DNA of 8,749 nt from JBBQUP01 sp038212305 (GCA_038212305.1 JBBQUP010000119.1:1-8749); one strand, 5' to 3'; shown: positions 1 through 7,165, numbered from the stretch's first letter. Translations and numbers: made by a program. The notes: generated from the sequence alone by a model not told the origin.

Positions 1-1
1 A

Positions 2-139
2 ACGGTCAAACAAATATGCGGCAAGCTCAAATATGATCCATGCCCCGGAAAAAATCCGTGTGGCACACTGGCGAAAATTTTAAAAACCCCAAATCAGATT
101 ATCAATACGTTACAGATGGATAGCTGCAATGTGGGTTAA
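2..139 (+). CDS. C-terminal fragment of an unrecognised Cys-containing protein
   Basis: This is an open frame from the left window edge to a TAA stop, giving the last 45 residues of a protein whose start lies outside the window. The visible tail is basic and carries four cysteines in a CX7CX5CX21C pattern, with the motif CPGKNPC in the middle and the ending DSCNVG. The cysteines could bind a metal or form disulfides, but that is only a guess. The frame stops 19 bases before a terminator hairpin, which is consistent with a real gene end, and the gene is convergent with the tRNA genes. I do not recognise the family and assign no function. It could also be a chance open frame, since only 138 bases are visible. 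Confidence 0.5.
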   Translation, partial: TVKQICGKLKYDPCPGKNPCGTLAKILKTPNQIINTLQMDSCNVG

Positions 140-158
140 TATCGCCTAAGCACGGCAC

Positions 159-189
159 AAAAAAAAATCCCGCCTTTCGAGCGGGATTT
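159..189 (-). terminator. Intrinsic terminator of the tRNA-Val operon
   Basis: A perfect 9-bp inverted repeat (165-173 with 181-189, core CCCGC/GCGGG) encloses a 7-base loop. On the minus strand it is followed by nine consecutive T residues (the A run at 159-167). It begins 14 bases beyond the 3' end of the second tRNA, where an operon terminator is expected. On the plus strand the hairpin is followed only by a weak T-rich stretch, so it may help to end the convergent left-edge gene but would be less efficient there. Confidence 0.88.
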
Positions 190-202
190 ATTGTAATAAC
201 TG

Positions 203-277
203 TGGGCGCTGAGGGATTCGAACCCCCGACCCTCTGGGTGTAAACCAGATGCTCTGAACCAACTGAGCTAAGCGCCC
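203..277 (-). tRNA. tRNA-Val (anticodon UAC), second copy in the operon
   Basis: The minus strand folds into a complete cloverleaf. The acceptor stem is GGGCGCT/AGCGCCC with 7 perfect pairs and discriminator base A. The D-stem is GCTC/GAGC. The anticodon stem TCTGG/CCAGA carries the loop TTTACAC, placing TAC at positions 34-36 (reads GUA and, with a modified wobble base, other valine codons). The variable loop is GGGTC, and the T-arm has the invariant TTCGAAT loop. CCA is not encoded, so it must be added by the CCA-adding enzyme. The gene is identical in sequence to the copy at 316-390 and lies 38 bases downstream of it in transcription order, just before the terminator. Confidence 0.97.
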
Positions 278-315
278 TTTTATAAGGGTAAAATTTAAAA
301 ATCAAGAAAAAGGTG

Positions 316-390
316 TGGGCGCTGAGGGATTCGAACCCCCGACCCTCTGGGTGTAAACCAGATGCTCTGAACCAACTGAGCTAAGCGCCC
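316..390 (-). tRNA. tRNA-Val (anticodon UAC), first copy in the operon
   Basis: It has the same 75-base sequence and cloverleaf as its neighbour at 203-277: 7-bp acceptor stem, discriminator A, anticodon loop TTTACAC with TAC in the anticodon position, 5-base variable loop, canonical T-loop and no encoded CCA. It is the promoter-proximal copy. A Bacteroidota-type promoter lies about 50 bases upstream, so both tRNAs are probably made as one precursor and separated by RNase P and 3' processing enzymes. Confidence 0.97.
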
Positions 391-440
391 TTCTCTTGAT
401 AACACAGCCTTAAAGACCATGGCTTTCGTTAAAAGCGATG

Positions 441-470
441 CAAATATAGACCTCTTTTTTTGATTTCCAA
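441..470 (-). promoter_or_regulatory. Bacteroidota-type promoter of the tRNA-Val operon
   Basis: On the minus strand a -7 element TATATTTG (441-448) matches the Bacteroidota consensus TAnnTTTG exactly. A TTG -33 element (468-470, within TTTTTGG) lies 19 bp upstream, which is the usual spacing. Transcription should start near 434, leaving about 45 bases of leader before the first tRNA. The element lies between the end of folC and the tRNAs, so the tRNAs need not depend on folC transcription. The M23 peptidase promoter at 6054-6083 has the same architecture. Confidence 0.72.
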
Positions 471-485
471 AAATATTTTCACGAT

Positions 486-1790
486 TCACACAACTTCAGC
501 AACAATAAATGTGCTACCTCCAATGAAAATCAAATCATTAATGCTCGTATTTTTTTTTGCTGCTTGCAAAGCGAGATCCACATTTTGGTATTTTCTGCCA
601 TGTAAACCACACTTTGAGGCTAATTCAAATAAATTATCAACAGCCATTGCACGCGGAATTGATGCCTGAGTAAAATAAAGAGTTGCATCTTTAGGCAACA
701 TTGCCAATATCGTTTGAATATCCTTATCGTTAACAAACCCAATTATCATGTGCAGTTGTTTATAAGCCATTGAGCTTAGTTGTTTCAAAACTTCTGAGAA
801 TCCTGCTTCATTATGAGCCGTATCACAAATAATTAAAGGATTAACATCTAAAATTTGCCATCTGCCCATTAATCCTGATTGTTTCACAACATTCCGAAAT
901 CCTTCTAAAACACTGGCATCAAGGATTTTCACATCCAGTTTTCGAAGCTCATCGATAGTTGCTAAAACTGTACAACAATTTTTTTGTTGATAAAAACCCA
1001 ATAATGGTGTCATCAATCCATCGTAAACCATTTCTGCCGCATTATTGCGTATATAAAATTGCTGTAAAAAATCAGATGTTTGAGTGCTGAATTCGACTTG
1101 ATATGCTGCACTGGCACAAACAACTGATGTCCCAACTTCATTTGCTTTTGCAACAAACACAGGCATTGTCTCATTCTGAAACTCTCCAACAATTACAGGA
1201 ACGCCGCTCTTTATGATCCCTGCTTTTTCGCCAGCAATCTCACTCAAGGTATTTCCTAGAAAAGTCATGTGATCCATGCCTATGTTAGTAATAACTGAGA
1301 CCAAAGGTTGAATTATATTGGTTGAATCTAACCGGCCTCCCATTCCTACTTCAACTACAGCAATATCCACCTCCTGACTGGCAAAATAATCGAAGGCCAT
1401 AGCAACAGTTAATTCGAAAAAAGAAGGCTTTATTGACTCAATAATCGACTGATGATGCTTTATAAAGTCAACCACATCAACTTCAGGCATCATCGATCCA
1501 TCAACTTTAATCCGCTCGCGAAAATCTTTTAAGTGAGGTGATGTATACAAGCCAGTTTTATAGCCAGCCGACTGAAGAATAGAAGCTAGCAAATGCGAAA
1601 CTGAACCTTTTCCATTTGTTCCAGCTACATGAATCATTTTAAATTTCTTATGCGGATGATTAAAATATTCGTCGAAAGCCAATGTATTATCCAAATTTGC
1701 CTTGTAAGCAGCCCCACCAATTCTCTGAAACATTGGCAATTGACTATACATGTATTTCAAAACCTCCAAATAACTCATATTTTTTTGCAT
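486..1790 (-). CDS. folC: FolC: bifunctional folylpolyglutamate synthase/dihydrofolate synthase
   Basis: This cytoplasmic Mur-ligase-family enzyme adds glutamate to folates and, in most bacteria, also makes dihydrofolate from dihydropteroate, using ATP. The 434 residues match the family length. The ATP-binding loop HVAGTNGKGS lies at 54-63, followed by TSPHL (83-87), ERIK (92-95), the family motif EVGMGGRLDSTN (147-158), the central-domain segment NIGMDH (169-174) and EKAGIIK (188-194). The C-terminal ligase domain has DTAHN (323-327) and a GFVNDKD segment (351-357), and ends in GGSTFIVAE. No Shine-Dalgarno sequence precedes either of two candidate starts. Met5 (position 1778, MSYLEV) resembles the usual start of Bacteroidota homologues and may be the true one. 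The gene diverges from the PhoH gene. The assignment is firm; whether both activities are present cannot be read from sequence. Confidence 0.96.
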   Translation of the reverse strand: MQKNMSYLEVLKYMYSQLPMFQRIGGAAYKANLDNTLAFDEYFNHPHKKFKMIHVAGTNGKGSVSHLLASILQSAGYKTGLYTSPHLKDFRERIKVDGSMMPEVDVVDFIKHHQSIIESIKPSFFELTVAMAFDYFASQEVDIAVVEVGMGGRLDSTNIIQPLVSVITNIGMDHMTFLGNTLSEIAGEKAGIIKSGVPVIVGEFQNETMPVFVAKANEVGTSVVCASAAYQVEFSTQTSDFLQQFYIRNNAAEMVYDGLMTPLLGFYQQKNCCTVLATIDELRKLDVKILDASVLEGFRNVVKQSGLMGRWQILDVNPLIICDTAHNEAGFSEVLKQLSSMAYKQLHMIIGFVNDKDIQTILAMLPKDATLYFTQASIPRAMAVDNLFELASKCGLHGRKYQNVDLALQAAKKNTSINDLIFIGGSTFIVAEVV

Positions 1791-1810
1791 AATTCATCAA
1801 TTATTAAGAG

Positions 1811-1840
1811 CAAAATTGGGTATATTTATTTACAGATAAA
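1811..1840 (-). promoter_or_regulatory. Tentative folC promoter in the folC/phoH divergent gap
   Basis: On the minus strand CAATTTTG (1811-1818) differs by one base from TAnnTTTG. A TTT triplet lies 19 bp upstream in a T-rich stretch (1838-1840). It would start folC transcription about 15-20 bases before the annotated start. The match is imperfect, but the gap is only 60 bp and no better candidate is present. Confidence 0.3.
1821..1828 (+). promoter_or_regulatory. Tentative -7 element for the PIN-PhoH gene
   Basis: TATATTTA differs from TAnnTTTG only in the last base and lies 22 bases before the ATG at 1851. No TTG is found at the expected -33 position, so support is weak. If real, this core would overlap the candidate folC promoter on the other strand. 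Confidence 0.2.
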
Positions 1841-1850
1841 ACTTTTTACT

Positions 1851-3173
1851 ATGGCTAATAAAAAAATATTTATACTCGACACAAATGTGATCCTTCATGA
1901 CCACAAGTGTATTTACAGTTTTTTAGAAAACGATATCGTTCTTCCAATCACCGTTCTTGAAGAACTGGATCAATTCAAAAAAGGAAATGATCAAATCAAT
2001 TTCCAAGCTCGCGAATTCACTCGCGAATTAGACAAACTAGCAGGTGAAAATCTCTTTAAAGAAGGCGTTTCGTTAGGCAAAGGGCATGGGAAACTATTTA
2101 TTGCCACTGGAAAAGCATTCCCTGAAGTTATGATGAATTCGTTTAGTGATAAAACTCCCGATCATCGGATTTTATCAATTGCACTATTTATTAAAGCTGA
2201 ATTTCCCAAAAGACAATGCGTCCTAATTTCAAAGGATATAAACCTTCGAATGAAAGCCAAATCAGTTGGCATGTTTGCTGAAGATTATGAGAATGACAAA
2301 GTTAAAAACATTGACATTCTTCACAAAGGAGTCGAAATTCATGACAACTTTGATCTTCAAACCATTGAAACATTGTATGAACGAAAAGCAATTCCAATTG
2401 CTGATTTCCCTTTTGAGGGAGATTTACCAGCCAACCAATATGTGATACTCCGTAATGGAAATCACAGTGTACTCGCCCATTACGATCCTTTTGCCCAGCA
2501 AATTATTCGGGTCGAAAAACATGGAGCATTTGGCATAGAACCTCGCAATGCAGAACAAGCTTTTTCACTTCATGCTTTACTCAACCCCGAAATTAAGTTG
2601 GTTTCTCTTACCGGAAAGGCAGGAACTGGGAAAACACTTTTAGCTTTAGCGGCAGCTCTGCATCAACACAAAAGCTACAATCAAATTTTATTGGCTCGTC
2701 CCATTGTTCCGCTTGCAAACCGCGATTTAGGATTTTTACCTGGCGATGTAAACGAAAAAATTGGCCCCTACATGCTCCCATTATTTGATAATTTGAGTGT
2801 TATTAGAAGTAAATTTGGTGCTCAAAGCAAAGAGAATATTATTGTGGAAGATATGCTTAAAACCGATAAACTAGTCATAACTCCTTTAGCTTATATTCGA
2901 GGCCGAAGTTTATCCGACTCTTATTTTATTATTGATGAAGCTCAAAACCTAACTCCACACGAAGTAAAAACAATTATTACACGTGCTGGTGAAGGAACTA
3001 AAATGATTTTCACAGGCGACATTCATCAAATTGATTCGCCCTATTTGGACATGCAATCGAATGGATTGGCTTATTTAACAGACAAGATGAAGGGGCAAGA
3101 CATATTTGCCCATGTAAATTTAATAAAAGGCGAGCGAAGTTATTTAGCAGAATTAGCTTCCGATTTACTATAG
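1851..3173 (+). CDS. PIN-PhoH fusion protein (PhoH2/YlaK-type ribonuclease-ATPase)
   Basis: The protein has 440 residues and two domains. The N-terminal PIN nuclease domain (about 4-150) shows DTNV (Asp10), LEELDQFK (36-43), DHRIL (104-108) and SKDINLR (127-133), the acidic residues expected to hold the catalytic metal. The C-terminal PhoH ATPase domain (about 235-440) has Walker A GKAGTGKT (255-262), Walker B FIIDEAQN (359-366), TGDIHQID (388-395) and GERSYLAELA (427-436), with an arginine that could act in trans. Characterised PhoH2 proteins are ATP-dependent RNA unwinding and cutting enzymes; this activity is inferred here. The open frame extends upstream to 1629 but would run antisense through folC, and the sequence MANKKIFILDTNV is a typical family start, so ATG 1851 is chosen. 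No Shine-Dalgarno sequence is seen. The gene is probably monocistronic, ending at the terminator at 3217-3262. Confidence 0.94.
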   Translation: MANKKIFILDTNVILHDHKCIYSFLENDIVLPITVLEELDQFKKGNDQINFQAREFTRELDKLAGENLFKEGVSLGKGHGKLFIATGKAFPEVMMNSFSDKTPDHRILSIALFIKAEFPKRQCVLISKDINLRMKAKSVGMFAEDYENDKVKNIDILHKGVEIHDNFDLQTIETLYERKAIPIADFPFEGDLPANQYVILRNGNHSVLAHYDPFAQQIIRVEKHGAFGIEPRNAEQAFSLHALLNPEIKLVSLTGKAGTGKTLLALAAALHQHKSYNQILLARPIVPLANRDLGFLPGDVNEKIGPYMLPLFDNLSVIRSKFGAQSKENIIVEDMLKTDKLVITPLAYIRGRSLSDSYFIIDEAQNLTPHEVKTIITRAGEGTKMIFTGDIHQIDSPYLDMQSNGLAYLTDKMKGQDIFAHVNLIKGERSYLAELASDLL

Positions 3174-3216
3174 TTTTATTATATTTACAAACCTTAAAAC
3201 ATAAAAAACCTGATCC

Positions 3217-3262
3217 AAAAAAGGGTTGCCTCGAATTTCGATGCAACCCTTTACTTTTTTTT
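3217..3262. terminator. Bidirectional terminator between PIN-PhoH and alaS
   Basis: A perfect 10-bp stem (AAAGGGTTGC at 3220-3229 with GCAACCCTTT at 3243-3252) encloses a 13-base loop that contains a small extra TCGA/TCGA pairing. Eight T residues follow on the plus strand (3255-3262). On the minus strand the stem runs into six T residues (the A run at 3217-3222). It lies between two convergent stop codons, so it can end both the PIN-PhoH and the alaS transcript. Confidence 0.88.
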
Positions 3263-3276
3263 AATGATATTTAAGC

Positions 3277-5904
3277 CTATAGCTTAGCCTTAATCAACTC
3301 TAACGCTTTGTTCATCGCTTTTTCTAGTCCAGCAATGTTTTTACCACCAGCTTCGGCAAAAAATGGCTGTCCTCCCCCACCTCCTTGAATTTCTTTCGAT
3401 GCTTCACGAATTATCTCAACTGCATTCCATCCGATTTTAACTAATTCGTCACTTAGTGCTACAGCAATTTTGGGATTTCCATTAACCTGAGTTCCTAACA
3501 CAGCAACTCCTTTTTTAAATTGCGAACGAAGTTGCATTGCAAAATCTTTCATTAAATCACTCAAGGCTGGACTCAATTGTGTTGAAACAACTAAAACTCC
3601 ATTCACTTCTTGAGCATTGGCAATCAATTCCTTAATTTCAACTGCAATCATATTTCGTTGCATCGACTCTACCTTTTTAGCCAAGGAAGATGATTCTTCA
3701 ATCAACAGCTCAATACTTTTGCGCAAATTGGGTGGGTTTTTCATCAACCCTTTCAATTCAGAGATCAATTCGAACTGAGCTTCAACATAAGCTTCAGCTT
3801 TACCTCCTGCAACTCCTTCAATTCGGCGAATACCCGTTGCAATGCTCGACTCGCTTACAATTTTAAACAACCCAATTTCTCCTGTTGAACCTACGTGCGT
3901 TCCACCACATAACTCAATGCTACCTCCAAACTGAATTATCCTCACCACGTCTCCATACTTCTCCCCAAAAAGGGCAACTGCTCCAAGCTCTTGAGCTTTA
4001 CTCATTGGGACAGTCCGGTGTTCTTCGAGAATCAAATTTTCTCTAATTAACAAATTCACCAACGCCTCCACTTTTTTAAGCTCTTCGTCCGAAACCTTTT
4101 GAAAATGAGCAAAGTCAAACCTCAAATGCTCAGGTGAAACCAGTGATCCCTTTTGCTCAACATGCGAACCTAACACCTCTCTTAACGCCTTATGAAGCAA
4201 GTGCGTAACTGAGTGATGACAAGCTACTTGCTGTCGCAATTGTTCATTTACTTCAGCAGTAAATCTAGCAAATGGATCCTTAGGCAAGGAAACCATCAAA
4301 TGAACAATTAGATTATTCTCTTTTTTGGTATCTATAACTTCAACCGTTTCAGTTGCATTAACTATCCTTCCTTTATCACCTATTTGGCCTCCACTTTCAG
4401 CATAAAAAGGAGTTACATTAAACACAACCTGAAAGAGTTCTTTATTATTTTGCTTTACTTTCCTATATCGCGTAATCACCACATCAACAGCCTGATAGTC
4501 ATACCCAACAAATTCTTCAACTTCATCAGGAGTTACAATAACCCAATCATCAGTTTGAACACTTGTTGCATTTCGAGCCCTTTGTTTCTGGGCTTCCATC
4601 TCAACTTCAAAACCACTTTTATCAATCTCTAGTTGATTTTCTCGAGCAATTAAATCGGTTAAATCGATTGGAAAACCAAACGTATCGTACAATTCAAACA
4701 CTTGTTTCCCAGTAATAACCTTTTTATTGCTCGCTTTAATGTCGGCAATAATTTTATCTAACAACGAAATTCCCGTTTCCAATGTCCGTAAAAACGATTC
4801 TTCTTCTTCATGAATCACTTTTATTATGAATCCTTTTTGAGCAACTAACTCAGGATATGCTTGCCCCATAGTTTCAATCAAAGGCTCAATGAGAAGCGAC
4901 AAGAATGATTCGCGACGACCTAAAAAAGTATAACCATATCGCACAGCACGGCGCAAAATACGTCGGATAACATAGCCAGCCTTAACATTCGATGGTAATT
5001 GGCCATCAGCTATGGCAAATGCAATAGTTCGAACGTGATCAGCCACCACCCGCATGGCAATATCGGTTTGCTCACTTACACTATATTTTAAGTTTGTTAG
5101 CTCGCATTGCTTATCTAAAAGCGGAGTAAAAATATCGGTATCATAGTTAGAAGCTTTTCCTTGCAATGCACGGCACAAGCGCTCGAATCCCATGCCAGTA
5201 TCAACATGTTTAGCAGGCAATAATTCGAGTTGTCCTGATGCTTTACGATTGTATTGAATAAAAACCAAATTCCAAATCTCAATAACTTCAGGATGTCCAG
5301 CATTTACTAAATCTCTTCCTGGTATTTTTTTCTTATCTTCTTCACTTCGTAAATCAATGTGAACCTCCGAACAAGGACCACATGGACCGGCATCACCCAT
5401 CTCCCAAAAATTATCTTTTTTATTTCCATTCAATACATGGGATTCTGGCAAATGCCTAGTCCAATAGTTAAATGACTCTGTATCACGATCCAACCCATCT
5501 TGCTTATCTCCCTCAAAAACCGTTGCATACAATAAGATTGCATCGAGTTTTAATACTTCAACTAAGTATTCCCAAGCCCAATTAATGGCTTCATTTTTAA
5601 AATAATCACCAAAGGACCAGTTCCCAAGCATTTCGAACATCGTGTGATGATAGGTATCATGTCCAACTTCTTCCAAATCGTTGTGTTTACCCGACACACG
5701 TAAACATTTCTGACTGTTGGCCACTCGCTTATCAACCGCAAGCGTATTGCCTAAAAAAATCTCCTTGAATTGATTCATCCCTGCATTAGTAAACATCAAC
5801 GTGGGATCGTTCTTTACGACCATTGGTGCTGATGGGACAATTCGATGTTGTTTAGTGGCAAAAAAATCTAGAAAACTTTGTCTTAGCTGCGCTGCATTCA
5901 TCAT
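3277..5904 (-). CDS. alaS: AlaS: alanyl-tRNA synthetase
   Basis: This class II aminoacyl-tRNA synthetase charges tRNA-Ala with alanine and removes mischarged serine or glycine. The 875 residues are the usual full length. The catalytic core shows TLMFTNAGMNQF (35-46), RVSGKHNDLEEVG (69-81), MFEMLGNWSFGDYF (89-102), WEMGDAGPCGPCSE (167-180) and the class II motif DTGMGFERL (235-243). The editing domain has ESGGQIGD (503-510), the zinc-ligand motif HSVTH (564-568) and CGGTH (666-670), so editing looks intact. A coiled stretch (about 725-760) leads to the C-Ala domain, with the glycine-rich segment GGGGGQPFFAEAGG (841-854). The start is ambiguous between two adjacent Met codons (5904 and 5901), with no Shine-Dalgarno sequence. 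The gene is convergent with PIN-PhoH and divergent from the M23 peptidase gene, with a long leader region. Confidence 0.98.
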   Translation of the reverse strand: MMNAAQLRQSFLDFFATKQHRIVPSAPMVVKNDPTLMFTNAGMNQFKEIFLGNTLAVDKRVANSQKCLRVSGKHNDLEEVGHDTYHHTMFEMLGNWSFGDYFKNEAINWAWEYLVEVLKLDAILLYATVFEGDKQDGLDRDTESFNYWTRHLPESHVLNGNKKDNFWEMGDAGPCGPCSEVHIDLRSEEDKKKIPGRDLVNAGHPEVIEIWNLVFIQYNRKASGQLELLPAKHVDTGMGFERLCRALQGKASNYDTDIFTPLLDKQCELTNLKYSVSEQTDIAMRVVADHVRTIAFAIADGQLPSNVKAGYVIRRILRRAVRYGYTFLGRRESFLSLLIEPLIETMGQAYPELVAQKGFIIKVIHEEEESFLRTLETGISLLDKIIADIKASNKKVITGKQVFELYDTFGFPIDLTDLIARENQLEIDKSGFEVEMEAQKQRARNATSVQTDDWVIVTPDEVEEFVGYDYQAVDVVITRYRKVKQNNKELFQVVFNVTPFYAESGGQIGDKGRIVNATETVEVIDTKKENNLIVHLMVSLPKDPFARFTAEVNEQLRQQVACHHSVTHLLHKALREVLGSHVEQKGSLVSPEHLRFDFAHFQKVSDEELKKVEALVNLLIRENLILEEHRTVPMSKAQELGAVALFGEKYGDVVRIIQFGGSIELCGGTHVGSTGEIGLFKIVSESSIATGIRRIEGVAGGKAEAYVEAQFELISELKGLMKNPPNLRKSIELLIEESSSLAKKVESMQRNMIAVEIKELIANAQEVNGVLVVSTQLSPALSDLMKDFAMQLRSQFKKGVAVLGTQVNGNPKIAVALSDELVKIGWNAVEIIREASKEIQGGGGGQPFFAEAGGKNIAGLEKAMNKALELIKAKL

Positions 5905-6053
5905 GAAATACTCTAAATAATAATAATTAATTCAATTCTCACATGGACTTTATTCACCACAACTTTGATGTCTGAAAACAGTTTATCCTAGATATCAAAC
6001 AATTGCATCGTGTAAAAAGAGCTTAAATTACTCCATTTGCTGTGAAAAAAGTC

Positions 6054-6083
6054 TTGCAAAGTTAGATTATTTCACTAATTTTG
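6054..6083 (+). promoter_or_regulatory. Bacteroidota-type promoter of the M23 peptidase gene
   Basis: TTG (6054-6056), a 19-bp spacer and TAATTTTG (6076-6083) match the Bacteroidota -33/-7 consensus exactly, with the same spacing as the tRNA-Val promoter in this window. Transcription should start near 6090, giving about 42 bases of AT-rich leader before the ATG at 6132. This is one of the two best promoter matches here. Confidence 0.72.
6057..6064 (-). promoter_or_regulatory. Possible alaS -7 element overlapping the M23 promoter
   Basis: On the minus strand TAACTTTG matches TAnnTTTG exactly and is the only such match on that strand in the alaS/M23 gap. No TTG is found at the expected -33 position (GTT or TTC instead). 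If used, the alaS transcript would start near 6050 and have a leader of about 145 bases. The element immediately abuts the TTG of the plus-strand promoter. A single 8-base match in AT-rich DNA could be chance. Confidence 0.35.
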
Positions 6084-6131
6084 AACCGTTAACATCCGAA
6101 AAATATATTTTCGTCACAAAATTTTACAAGC

Positions 6132-7106
6132 ATGGCAAAAGTAAAGTACCGCTATAATCCCGATACGCTCAGTTACGATCGTATTAAAAGGGGTGTAAAG
6201 TATTACTTGTCCCGAGTTTTCTTTTTGGGGATGTCTGGAAATATTTTAGGACTTCTATTCTTTCTTGGATACAATGAATTTTTTGACAGTCCTAAAGAAA
6301 AACGATTAGTTCGAGAAAACGCCCAAATACTCTCTCAGTATGAAATAATGGAAAAAAAGTTGGATCAGGTTCACAACGTTCTTAGTGACCTACAACAACG
6401 CGATGAAAATATATATCGCGTAATTTTCCAAGCCGACTCAATTCCTTCATCAATTCGACTAGCTGGCTTTGGTGGTATAAACCGATATGAGCAATTAGAA
6501 AACCTTACCAATTCAGATTTGGTAATAAACACAGCAAGACAACTGGATATTGCTATGAAGCAATTGTACGTACAAAGCAAATCGTACGATGAGATTGTTG
6601 AATTAGCAAAAAATAAAGATCAACTGATAAGGTGTACTCCAGCTATTATGCCTATTTCCAATAACGACTTAACTCGAACAGCATCAGGATGGGGATGGCG
6701 AATTCACCCAATTTATAAAATAAAGAAATTTCATGAAGGAATGGATTTCACCGCTTCAACAGGAACCGATGTTTATGCAACTGGCGATGGAGTGGTTTCT
6801 GCTATTATTGAGTCGGGAACTGGTTATGGCAATCACATAGAAATTGACCACGGGTACGGCTACAAAACACTTTATGCCCATTTAAGCGAATTTAAAGTTA
6901 AAGTTGGCCAACATGTTAAACGTGGTGATGTAATTGCATCTGTTGGAAACACAGGCACGTCCACAGCCCCCCACTTACATTACGAAGTAAGCGTTAGAGG
7001 CGTAAAACAGAACCCTCAACATTATTATTTCCAGGAAGATTTAACAGCAGATGAATACGAACGCATGATACACATCTCATCGAATTCGAACCAGACTTTC
7101 GATTGA
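6132..7106 (+). CDS. Membrane-anchored M23-family peptidoglycan metallopeptidase
   Basis: The protein has 324 residues. A conserved basic N-terminus (KYRYNPDTLSY, 5-15) precedes one hydrophobic segment (about 29-47), probably an inner-membrane anchor with the rest in the periplasm. A probable coiled coil follows (about 54-92). The C-terminal LytM/M23 domain (about 185-298) has GWGWRIHP (186-193), HEGMDF with zinc ligands His201 and Asp205, YAH with catalytic His250, and HLHYE with zinc ligand His283, so it appears catalytically competent. Such enzymes cut peptide crosslinks in peptidoglycan or act in division; the exact substrate is not shown by sequence. The start agrees with the conserved N-terminus and follows a good promoter; no Shine-Dalgarno sequence is present. 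It ends in TGA followed directly by an in-frame TAG, and then a terminator, so it is probably monocistronic. Location next to alaS and a MerR gene is familiar in Bacteroidota. Confidence 0.93.
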   Translation: MAKVKYRYNPDTLSYDRIKRGVKYYLSRVFFLGMSGNILGLLFFLGYNEFFDSPKEKRLVRENAQILSQYEIMEKKLDQVHNVLSDLQQRDENIYRVIFQADSIPSSIRLAGFGGINRYEQLENLTNSDLVINTARQLDIAMKQLYVQSKSYDEIVELAKNKDQLIRCTPAIMPISNNDLTRTASGWGWRIHPIYKIKKFHEGMDFTASTGTDVYATGDGVVSAIIESGTGYGNHIEIDHGYGYKTLYAHLSEFKVKVGQHVKRGDVIASVGNTGTSTAPHLHYEVSVRGVKQNPQHYYFQEDLTADEYERMIHISSNSNQTFD

Positions 7107-7133
7107 TAGTAAATCTTTATTAAAAGCATATTT

Positions 7134-7165
7134 AATGCATAGGTATCTCACCTGTGCATTTTTTT
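7134..7165 (+). terminator. Intrinsic terminator after the M23 peptidase gene
   Basis: An 11-bp stem with one G-U pair (7134-7144 with 7150-7160) encloses the 5-base loop ATCTC. A run of seven T residues (7159-7165) overlaps the end of the stem. It starts 28 bases after the M23 stop codon and separates that gene from the merR-nif3 transcript. Confidence 0.87.

Larger units (their letters stand above)
201..392. repeat. Tandem direct repeat containing the two tRNA-Val genes
   Basis: Positions 201-279 and 314-392 are identical over 79 bases at an offset of 113. The identity covers the whole tRNA gene plus two or three flanking bases and then stops abruptly. The 34-base spacer is unrelated to the flanks. 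This fits a duplication kept identical by selection or gene conversion. The repeat could support recombination that changes tRNA copy number. Confidence 0.9.

Noticed and set aside
102..489. Minus-strand open frames across the tRNA region
   Set aside because: They translate the tRNA-Val sequences and their flanks, so they are by-products of the tRNA genes rather than proteins.
1629..1850. In-frame upstream extension of the PIN-PhoH gene
   Set aside because: The extra 74 codons run antisense through the start of folC and show no family similarity. The PIN domain begins properly at the ATG at 1851.
6042..6075. GTGAAA/TTTCAC inverted repeat around the -33 region of the M23 promoter
   Set aside because: Only 6 bases per arm with a 22-base gap in AT-rich DNA, which is easily expected by chance. 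No second copy is present.
6097..6113. Small AT-rich hairpin (CGAAAA/TTTTCG) in the M23 leader
   Set aside because: Six weak pairs with no T run placed for termination and no other sign of function. It also starts just after the predicted transcription start, where such palindromes arise easily.
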